A program made the position numbers and the translations under genes. 64,000 nt of DNA, taken from contig JAJKFH010002438.1 of the NCBI GenBank assembly GCA_023333565.1, forward strand, positions 372,001 through 436,000, in the 5' to 3' direction. Below the pieces are notes generated by a model. The model worked only from the letters and a program-made list of their open reading frames with translations. It did no database searches and was not told the origin of the DNA. Positions 27,601-39,600 of this stretch are shown piece after piece; position 1 is the stretch's first letter; each line of letters starts with the position of its first letter. The DNA is from Puffinus mauretanicus (lineage: Eukaryota; Chordata; Aves; Procellariiformes; Procellariidae).

Positions 27601-30600
27601 AGGACTTACCGAAGTTGTTCTCCTGCAACGATTAGTGCCAATCAATCTTCTACTTCAGGAACAATAGTTATTTGCCTTCCTCTCTCTCTACACACATACT
27701 TTCTGAGAAAGCCCTGGCTTCCTTGTTGTTAACATCTTTTTTTGATTTTTACAAAACTATAACCTTACAGAGGGCTCTCTTCTAGAAACTCCACTCTGCC
27801 TGAAAGCTTCAGTCTATTTCGTGTAGTATCACCCAGACAGTGGAAATAACAGAAGTGCTTTTGTAATGCTAGTAGCTATTCCTCTGCAAGATGAGCTTCT
27901 GTAATGAAGTTGATCATACAGGAGCCCTCACATTCAGATAGTACAAACCAATACTGTGAGCAAATTGTTGGCTGGATCCCCCTCTCTGCACAACATTTAG
28001 GCATAAGCATGATGTTAAACATCTTGTTGAATCAAAGCCTCACTGAAGAATGTGTTCAGAATCTAGTCTCTCAAGTCATCCAAGTCCAAAAAGTATTTCT
28101 TACTGAATATTTTTAGATCTTTTTTAAATTCCTGCTCTTCTGATAGGAACTTTGCTAGCTCTCTAAACAGCGTAGCAAAATTAACAGGGTTGACTTAATA
28201 CTCACTTCTACGCATCATCTCTGCTGCTGACCAACCTTACAAAAACTGGCACTAGATATATATTAACATCAGACTCCTCCTGCTTCCAGTACCCTTGATG
28301 GCGTCCACCCTGGCCATTCTTTACTTAACATCTTGGTCTCCATTCACACAGCTTCATTTTTAACATTTTATCTTCTCTTTTAAAAACAACCTCAAAACTC
28401 ACTTCTTTCAGCATGTTTTCCGTCACTATTTTCAGCTCCGGTGCTATCTGCTCCCTCTCTCTTCCCTGAGCATATTGAAAATAAGAAAATTAAGATTCAC
28501 TTAAAGTTAACACAATAGAGAAACAAAATAAATTAGCTGAATTCCTAGTAAACAAACCTCTTCAACTAACTGCATCAACTTTCCTTTTACAACTCATATC
28601 TTAAACTTAGCTGACTACAGACTCCAACCTTTAGCGAAAAAGCGCAGAAATAGGCACTGCAATGCTGTGAAGGAGGGTACACCAGTGCAGACCTGCTTTA
28701 AAAACACACACTTTGGAAAACTGCCGTGTTTCCTTCATATTTGGACAGGGGGGGAAAGACTGAAGAGAAGTGACAGAAGGAGATGCCCAAGTAACAAAAG
28801 ATATGGAGTACCCATATCTACCCCATTTATAGCATTTTCCCCTCTATAATTTACCTATTCCCTCTGCCAGTGAAATCCACACCCCCAGATTATCACAATA
28901 ACTAAAGCTACTTTTTTTCTTCATCTTGGACCTTACATCCAAGAGCCTGTGATGGGGTCTTGGACTCATGCATCCTCCCTTTTTATATTAAAGGCCCATC
29001 TCAACCTAGGAATACTCTGGTTTATGTTTGTAATAGTGTCATAATACAGTGGTTTCATTCCTTGCTGGCTTTGCACAAAACTACTAACTTACCTCAAGTA
29101 CAGACGCACAAAAATTCAGTATGTATGAAGAAAAGTTAAAGCTAGATTTTGCAGCTGAAGGACACCTAATTTTCCTAGTTTCAAACCTAAGTGAATTTTA
29201 TTTAAGAGAAAGGCTGAAAAAAATCTACTAGTTCACTAGCTGGAAATACATCACAGAACTTGAAACAACATCTAAATTCAGATTTTTGTTAATTCTGTGT
29301 ATCTGGTGCTACCAACTAGGGGTGCTCAGATTTCCACACATACACCAAGAAAACAATCCTTGTGTTCCTCTGTATGTTTCAAGTAAAGTAACACTTCCAT
29401 GCTGCTAATTTATAGCCTAGTTTTCTAGCAGAACAAGGATCTGGCGATCATACCTACTTTAATTTCCATCATTAATTTATGAAGCTACTTATCAATATCA
29501 AAGAAATTTGACAAAGGTATAGAATTTGCAAAGACACTGAGTTTCCGCATGTTTCACAAAAAATAAATAATGAGCAAAGACAACCATGAAGCAATAGTTC
29601 TCCACTAAGAAAAAGCCTACACTAGGAGCCAAATGACATTACCTTCACAAGGTAAAAGGCTTTCTTTAGGGGCTGGCTGTTTAATGATAAAAAATAAACC
29701 CCATTCTGACCCATTTTAGATTAACCTTTCAGACAGGAGTATGTTTAATGCTCAGTCAATAGCTAGTTTAAAAACAGAAACTAGTATTGGTGGTTAATAT
29801 TTTACATTACGACAAAACATGCATCATCTTCCTTTTACAATCAAAAGCATGATCATCAATCCCTTTTGTGCTACTGTACATACTCAAACTGGCATTGCCT
29901 TCCAGTTAGCTAGAACTATACAGAGACTGCATCTTCTATTTCTGATCTCATCTGCTGTTATTCTTTCCTCACTTCTACAGGATCTCACACTCATGTTATT
30001 TGACTTTGTATTTGGAATAATCTTCATCCTCCTATAAAGTCAAGAATCCCGTCAAAAAAAAGACATGAAGGATATCCAAAAGTATTTTTGGCCTATCTAG
30101 CAGGCTATGACCAATCCAGAATGAACTGCTCTTTTTCCTTTTGATTGCAAGAGAACATCTATGTGTACCTCCCTTATAGGTAGCTGGAACCAAGCTCTTC
30201 ACTGTTCTGTTTGAGATCTCTGACCGGAGGATAACAACTCACTAAAGGTCAACATCCTGCAATTAAAACTTAACATCTTACGCAGCTTAATGAGCTGCTG
30301 ACTACTCAGAGAAGAATATAAATGGAAAGGAAAATTTATTCTAAAGAGGGTATGGCTTTTTCCAACCTGTCTGGGTAAAGAAAGGAAAAACCTAAGGAAA
30401 TATTACATAGAGTTATCCTGACAGTTTTCCTTTCAGAAGGAATCTGAAACAGTCTGACTCTGGAGCTGTCCAATTTCTTCAAATTTGTGAGGTGTCACAG
30501 ACCAGCATAGTCCCAGGCTCAACTAACTTTCGGTACACAAGAGAGTCATCCAATTTAAAGACCCATATGCCCTAACCTTCCCTATTGTCAGCTGAGAGAG

Positions 30601-33600
30601 TCTGGCACTTTGAGGAGTTTTTCAAGCTACTCAACGCCCAAATCCACAGATCCATGCATCAGCTTGGTTAGATGAACCTACTTTTTAAACACCGATACAC
30701 AGTTTTTACTAGGGCCTGAACTTCTTTGCTTTGATGTGAACTCCATGGCTTGAAGTTTTGGCTTTAATTTCTTAGCTTGTAAAGCCCAATGCAGTTTCAA
30801 GCGAGAGAATGATTAGATTATAAATTCACTAGATCAGGTAGAAATTCTTAAGAAACATTTTGCTGCTGTTTCTCCTAGTAAAACTAACACAGCTAGATTT
30901 TCATAGGTGCCACTTGCAGCCCTTTACGCATAATTAGAAGTTAGAATTCTTAAATCCTGCTATGTAAAGCCATAACATCAAAAGAAAAGTCTTTAACAAT
31001 TAACAAGACAGATCGGCAGAGCTGAATCTTAGATTTCAATAGAAGTTAAAACCAGAAAATATTTTATTAGCACCCTAAGCACATTTGATGAGAAAATCAT
31101 TTATGCACTGAAGTCTACATACTTCTTTCTAGTCACTTTTCAGGCAACTGCCTTCACGTTTGATTATTTTTAAAAGCTATATGAAGGAATCAGTAACTTC
31201 CACTACATAAACCTCCACATAATACTTTTCACTTGTACCTGAATGTCTCGTTACAACTGCATTTTTTACCACAATCCTAACAGTGTCTAGCTACTAAAGT
31301 TTCATAAATAAATAATAATTCTCCCTGAAGTCATTCTATCTACTAACTAAAAACCATCAAGCTCAAAAAAACCCACCAATCGGGAAACAACAAAGAATTC
31401 CTAAAACCAATTCTTCTTACCTTGCTCATCAAGAAGCTTTTTTGTAAGATCTTCTGCCTCATCTCCACAGTCTAACTCCAGAGGATCATCATTAATATCC
31501 AGGTTCTCCAGCTCCAACTCCAAATCCTCACTCCCAGGTGCTTCCTTATTGTCTTTGGCATCTTTTGAATCTATTTAAAAGTTAAGTAGAAATATCAAAC
31601 TATTACATACACACAGTCATAATTAGAATACAGGAAGACTCACATTGCTAAACCTACGTCTCTTTAGTGTCTTAGTCTCGTTAAAAGGAAATAGGGAGAA
31701 GAGTATTTACTTCTTGAGACTATATTGTCTCATCTGTTAGGTCTCAGTGGTTTGATATCCTTCATATAGCTTTACCCATATGCCTGAAAACTGCAAACAT
31801 TTACCTACATTGGGGTCTGTCAAGGACTGCCAACAGTTTTTAGTGCTTTGGTTTGTTCTGAACTATACCTGGTACATCCTCATTGGATGACATGCATACA
31901 TTCAAACAGAAAAAGATATTCAGAAATGTAGCAATCTAAGACCGAAAGTGCTTAAAGTCGATTCAAGGCCATCACATGGAAAGTGCAAGCAAAAAAACCT
32001 TCCATACTGGGAAGGGCAGATAGAAAAACAGTAGCCTCCAAAACCCCAGTAAATGAATATCATAAACGTTATTCAAAGAGACCCAGATTCAAAGGTACAA
32101 ATTCTCATTTAATGCTTGCACTTCATATTATTCATAGCTCAACTGATAACAAAATCTACAAAGGAAGGTAAAGAGAAAGTATTTTATACAGACCAAGAAA
32201 AAAAAAACAAAAAGCAGAACAGGAGGAAGATACTGAAGAAATAACGTGCTATGTAGGTCAAATAAAAATCATGTTTTCCTCGAACACAAATAACCTATGA
32301 ATCTCTAGATGAAGATTCAGAAAGGTATAGCTAATGTTTTTCTTGGACAACACTGGTCCAGCATAGAGCATTTTTCCAAGAGATTACTATCTACAACATT
32401 TTACCATTCTTTTAGGTCTCCTTCAAGCCTCATTTGCAGACTACGCTTCATAAAAAAATAATTTTCAAGGCAAATAACCGTATTAAAATACTTAAATTTT
32501 TCAAACAAAACCATGACAACTAAACAGTGTACACATCATATGGAAATAGTAGACTCACAAAGCAAGCAACCTGTTTAGAATCACAGACTAATTTAGTCTG
32601 GAACGGACCTTGGTGAGGTCTCTAGTTCAACTTTCTGCTCAAAGCAGGTGAGCACTGTATTCAGACCAGGTTTCTCAGGGATTTTTCCCAGTTGTCTTGA
32701 AAAATCTCTTAAGGCAGAGATTCCAGTCTTCCTGGGCAAACTGCTCCAACATCTAATTATCCTCACAGGGAAATTTCAGAATTTAGAAGTTAGAAAGAAG
32801 GCCATGAGCTATAAAGTTGAAATTCCATTAATACTCAACAATGACCTACCGCATGCTTATTAGAAAACCATGTAGCCTGTGTCTTTGTTGGCATTTCCTC
32901 AATGCCAAAACACTGCTCTTATCCAAACATGCATCTTCCGTTACACTTGGAGCCAGTGATGGTGAATGTCATTTTAATCCCATTATAACTAAAGTCTACC
33001 AAGGCCTGGTTGTGAACCTAGGGCTGCGTCAGAAGTGACGAACCATCCAGGCCTTTTAATCTACTGGAATTTCATACTGAGACAGTTGGCTACCATTGAA
33101 AATTTAGTGGAAAAAACAGAATGAACACTAACATCTTTCAAAGAAGGTAAACTTCTTGGTTTCTCACAGAAAAGTTAACATTTACTTGCATTTATTAATC
33201 TCCAGTTAAATTTCGTATCTTCCCTAAAACTTCATCCAAACTGGTGTACTGTTCTGATCACCACAAATTATTTTGTTAGAAACTCATTACTTCCACCAAA
33301 TTTGCGTATCTGTTGGACAAAATATTTTAAAAAAATACTCATCTAAGCATTCTACCTCTTGATTCATCTTTGCTGGAATCCTTGTTCTGGGAACATTTTT
33401 CATTATCTTTAAACAGAATTGCTGGCACAAAAGCCTTTAAGTCGATAAGATTCTCATAGAAGTTTCTAGCATCTTCGTCTTCCCAGATACCCCCCTCCAG
33501 GTCATACTCTCCAGGCTTTCCTGGTGTGAAAATATCAATACCAGGTCCGTGTTCTGCAAAAATAGTGAAACCATAAGAAAGTTATTCACACACATTTTTC

Positions 33601-36600
33601 ACCTTCTAAAGGGAGGCACTTTAACCTACTTATTACTACCACTGTTTTCACTTAAATATTGCAATGTACGCTTCAAAGTGCTTTTAACAACCCAATCTTA
33701 ATATTAGATATATGAATAAGCTATCTTAAAATTGTAAATTTGGCATTGTTAGAAAACACAGACAGTATCAGAGTGAAAGTCGAATCAAGTAAAACCAAGC
33801 AGCACATTATGTGGTTTTAGAAAGGAAAGCTATAACAGACTTCAACAACATTAGCATAAAAAGTAATCGCTTTGAGCATGATGAACTATACCTTATCATA
33901 TTTTAAAAACAGAAGTTTGACGAGAATAATTTTAAATTTAGAGGTATTCAAGAAATACAGCTTTTTTAAGCTCAAGATCTCTTCAGACAAAAGGTACACG
34001 CATGATTTCAACATCTCTAAACCTAAAATTTTAGATTCATCAAGGCATTGAATAGCTCTGCCAGTTAAATGCTTTACCTCTCGTCAGGAGGTCAAAGAGC
34101 CACCTAGTGACTTTTCTGGCTTAACAATATGTTCCTGCTCATAGCATCATGACCCAAAATATACTTCAAATACATTTTTTAACAATATCAGATTTTAAAA
34201 CCCTAACATACACAGTTCTTTAAATATTAAAAAATGCATTACATTAAATTGAAAGGATTAGGTTAAAAACATTTTTAATTTTCCATTTATTCCTGTATTA
34301 CCTGAAATAAATCTAAATAGATATTACTTAAAAATAATTATTACTTAATTATTTAATGTTACTTAACTATTGTATAAGTAAGTAGATCTATTTATGTTTA
34401 CATGTTAGGTTTAATTACTTTAATAAAAAAATATGTATTATTCATTCTTTGATATCCTTAAGGGAGAAAACCTAAATAAAAAAAAAAAATAAATGGGAAG
34501 AACACATCAGTAAGAGGGTTTGGTTAGCTTTCCCACCACATCCAAACCAAGTCCAGCATCCTGTTTACTTGCTTTAGAAGATGGCCTACCTTCAGGTGTT
34601 GGTTTCTCCTGGGGAAGGTCAGGCATATTTTCATCCAAAAGATCAGCTAGAGATTGAGAATTTGCCAACAGCTTCTGATAGGACATTGCAAATTCCTCAT
34701 ATTGCTTGTGTCGATCTTCACTCAGCTCTCCTTTGGAGTGAAGAATGCGCCTATAAAAACCAAAGTTACAGTAAGATGACCTTTTTTCTTAAAATATATT
34801 TGAGCTATACTGAGCCACTACCAATTTCTCTGAGCAAAGCTAATCTTCCCTCTTCGAGGGAACTGTGAGAATTCTAGTTTAGACCGCAATAGCAAAAATT
34901 TGAGCAACCCTATTTTTTTCCAAACAACCATACTGAATTACCGACTTCAGTATCGAGGGTAGTACAGTCACAGAAGCCCTAACTTCAATGTCCAAAGAGA
35001 AAGACTAACTTTTTTTTTGTCATGACTCTCCTGTAACAGTCCTGCACCATGAAAAGACCTTTGTAGTAAATTAAAACATTCAACTTGCATGAAAGCATAA
35101 AAGTTACATGAAAGTTGCTTTGCATCTGTAACAATACATTTCCATGCTGTTCAAATGATTAAATGGGCGATCATTGCCAGGAGGCTCAAAAAAAGTTGCA
35201 CATTAAGACCAGTCCATTAATTTTCCAACAAACCAAATTATTTCACTTGCTCTTTGTTTTCTTTTATGAAACTATCCGTACTTATTTTAAATTCTCATTT
35301 TTAAAATTGAAATCCTTTGTCAAAAGCAACTTGCATTTGAAGGAACATAATCACTGCTTACAAGTGCACAGTAAAGCAGTTTCAGGACTACATGCAGAAC
35401 AGTACAACTCAATTTTCTTACCAAACTACAATTAAGGCCATCTTGGATTTCAGACAAAAAATATCAAGAACTTTCAGTAGTTTGAACCAAATATACAGAA
35501 CAACGGAATCTCTGCTAGTACAAAGCTTGCCATAGAAGACTGATGAAAGACTGTCATCCTTGATTTTGGGTTAACTAAGAATAAGCTGGTTGCTCATTAG
35601 CAATGTTCTAGTTTGTCCTCAACTAGGGCTCCCGAGAAGTGCATTTTCCCATCCATGGCTTGATCCACTCTGCATGAACAGTTATTATATGGACGAGGCA
35701 TGGTCAGTTCTTTACCAGTAAGGGACACTTCGAGCCAGCTGAGCTGTTTGGGGACCTACTACAGCAAAGATACAAATGGGCTCAGATCAGATGGACTTTC
35801 AAAGGGAAGCTGACAGAATGAGCTTGCCTAGCAAGTTTCCAATTTGTTTTACAGTAGCTTGAATAATGCTAGTAACATTGGACTAACTAGCTATAACCAC
35901 TGACAATGCACCCCGCACTGAGATGAAAGCATCAGAAGATAAAGTTTGAAGTATGGTGTGAATGCCATAAATCCTAAGCAGGTAGGATCATTACATTATC
36001 ATTAGGCTTTTATTAAGCAATAACTATACAATCACATTCTTGCCAGAAGACTCAAACGATTTATAGCATAAAAATTCTAAAACAGTTTAAGCAATTTAAG
36101 TTGAGGGATAACAATCTTGGCATTTTTCAGTTCCAGGTTAACTGTAAAACAAAAGTCATCTTTGTACACAACACATTCACAGGGTGAGCAACAAAATCCC
36201 TATCTGCTCAGAACCAAAACTTGACATAGATGTCTTGCTAGAGGGCAAGAAGTAGTAATGCTAGCAAAAGTTCTATTTCTTGTCCCTCTTGCAAAAACAC
36301 ACCTATGTAACATGTATTACCTGCTCCTGCAAAGTGGAGCAAGAAAAATTAACAAATTAAATAACCACTGACAATTTCTGAAGTGCAGTAGTTCAGTTTC
36401 GATTCAGGAAACATGTTAAGTGCCAATTCATAGCATTTCCATGGAGACAGCTATGCATTAGGTACATATTTTAAGTTTAAAATATACCGGCAGCTTCATA
36501 AACATGAGCACTGAAGCTTTGTGCTATTATTAAAAACCAAAAAAGCAAAGTGCTGTAACAACACTACAAGAGTTTCAGTTCTCAGTTTCAGTTCCCAAAA

Positions 36601-39600
36601 GACAAGTGTTAACAAATCCAAGCACGCTAAAGCATACTAAGCAAATTTTAAAAGCACAATTCATTTTTGAATGCAATTAAAAGTACAGCATACAGTACTT
36701 ATCTTACTTTATGTCTCTTCAGAATTTCATGAAGTGCCATCATGCAAGTTCAGCAGATCTTAAAAACATCCTTAATTTAGACAAAGGAAGTTTTTTCCAC
36801 ATCTAACACATTTTTGAAAACTCACACTACAATTTGGGAATCGAGTTGTTTCCTTCCAATGACACAGCCCGCACAGGTTTTGCTGTGCCCTTAGCCGTGT
36901 AACCAAACAACCATCAGGTTCTACTGTCAAAGCGTAACTCAAGGTAGTTTCCCTAATTATCCATTTGCAGAAACCCTTGTGTCTAATAATGCTTTAATTT
37001 TACCTAAATGATTCAGCAGGTAACACAATATGAAAGCACTGTTAAGGTTAGCATATTAATTTTCAATTAACTCAACCAATCTGTACAGCTTGAGTTATTT
37101 CACAGTCACTCTCCTGACAGAGGTAAATTCAAGAGGTATATACCTGGCAAAATATCATGACCTAAACATATGACACTGTTGATGCACAAGAGGGAACAGT
37201 TCACCCCCTGTTCACTTCACCAGTTCTGGAATAACAGTAGGAATAAAAGCTGTTGCTATCAGCAAAGCTGATCAGGTTTCAAATACACAGAGGTCCGTTT
37301 TTTCCAATAGTATTATTCCTCTTTTTTTAAAAAAACAAAAACAAAACCAAAACAAAACCAAACAACAAAAAAACCAACAACACATCACCACAATCACTTT
37401 TCAGAAATCCACAGTTTAGGAAGATTTCTATAGTATTCAAAGACTTCTTACCAGGCAAGTTTCTGTCTTTGACCCCACGCCTTGCACATCCATAGCATGC
37501 AAATGCCAAGCATCTCTCTTGTTACAGACACGTTGTAAGCAAATAAAATTAGGCAGGAAAGTTTTTTGATGTCTTGTATCTTTAACAAAACTTATTCCCC
37601 AACTTTTAGTAAGCAGCTAAAATAAACATCTAAAAGTTCAGACAGAGATAAATAATAGAATTATCTTCATCCAGTGATAAACTATACTTCTTCACATTCC
37701 TTCCCCAAAACAAAGCCTTGCACCCAAGTTCATAGGGATAATTCAGGTAAGGTGCATGAAGAGGTCTCTAGTCTGATCTACTCAAAGCAGGCTCAATGAT
37801 GAGATCAGACCAGGCTGCTCAGGGTTCTATCCAGTCATTTTTATCCAGTTGTGCAAGTAGACATTAAAGTATATTTCCCTCTCGCAGATCACTTACGTTC
37901 TTTCTCCTTCATGGTTTCTTAACATTCTTCATATCTCTTGGAATTTTTTTTCACTTTATTTCCTAACCTATAGACTTTTCAACACTCACTCATTGAAATT
38001 CCAGACAGAACCAATGTGCCCAGAACCAATTATAATTGCGAAAGTATAAAAGTTCATATTCATTAACTTTAAAAAAATAACAACTAAGTCAATAACACAC
38101 TTGAAAGTAATAAGGTACTTGTAGAAATAATAGTAGCTCAAAAGTCAGTTTATGGTCCTGTGAAATACACCACTTAGCTGACCGAGACCAGACAGGACTG
38201 CAGCACAGTACCCATCAGCACAATGGATCTAAGTTTAAAGTCTTGGTTTGAGAACATAAAATTTTAATGTATTCCAAGCATACATTTGGCTCCAGACCGA
38301 TGTTCAGCCTTGTAGTTGAAACCTGTGCCTACACACAGTAACATGTTCATTTCTATCCGCTTGGAATGCTTCCAAAAGGATTTAAAAATGACCATGTTTT
38401 AAGCCCCGAAGTTGGGTTTAGGCTGGCTCCAATAATGGCAATTCAGGATGCTTTAAAGAAAAGCAAACAATTATGAAACAATGTGGTCATGGTAGAAATT
38501 AAATTATTCAGATCTTAAAGGTGTGTATATTCATACCCTTCAGTATTAGTATTTCATATACACATTTAAGAGGATTTGACTTAAATTGTCTATACCCTCC
38601 AACATTTTAATATATAAAATTTGCCCACATTAAAGTGTAAAGGATACCTTGTTAGCCTAACCTAATTTTTCCTCCATACTGGTAAACTAAAAAAAGTAAA
38701 CAAGCCAAAGCCATTGTGGCATATGCTCCATTAGATACATATGGGTGGAAAGGGAGAAATTAGATTGTGCCAACTGGAAAAGGACAGTACCAGCTGGGAA
38801 AGAAGCATTATTCTCAAGCTGCTAAGGGAGCATCACCAAGCTTATAGAGAACTAAAGCTAAAGGTCAACCTCCATTTTCTTTAAAGATATTCAAAGAGTC
38901 TGTTTGGTTTTTGCTTTTTAAGTATTTGGAGCTAATTTAGAACTTTTTTTAGCTATATTGCAGAAAACACTTATCTACTACACACCGCTAACAGACTCTG
39001 TTTACAAATACTGCAACAAAGCTAGGCATTTCATAAATAACTATTTTTCTCTCCATAAATAAAAAGCAACATTCAAGTGTCACCTGTTTTGTCTTTCAAT
39101 ATTTTGTAGCTCCCTGTGGTCCCTTTTCAGGTGTTTGGTCAAAGACGTAAAGTATTCCTTCAACAAATTCTGGAAGGGCTGTTGTTTCTCTGGGCTAATT
39201 ATTTCACTAGGAGGAAAGCTCAAGTTAAACTTCTCTGCAACAGTTTTTACTTTCCTTGGTACCAAACCAGCAATGTCATCTCCACAGTGCCGACAAAAGC
39301 TGATAACCACAGAAACATGAGTGTGGGATTCTCGATCAGCGTTAATAATATTTTTAAGCTGCTCATAGATTAAAGACAGACCTTCCTTGTCAGTGAAAAT
39401 CCCGACTATTGTCAATTCTGCAATGAAACGCAAATCGGTTCTTAACTTGGTAATGTTGGGAGTCTTCTCTTCCTTCCTTGCTTCAAAATGTTTTTTCCAA
39501 GCCTGAAGTAGCGAAGGAGCAAAATCAGCATAGCGCTGGTGAAAGAGGGAACACAAGTGCACAGCGCAGTTCACATCTGATATTTTCAGTTTGGCTTCCA

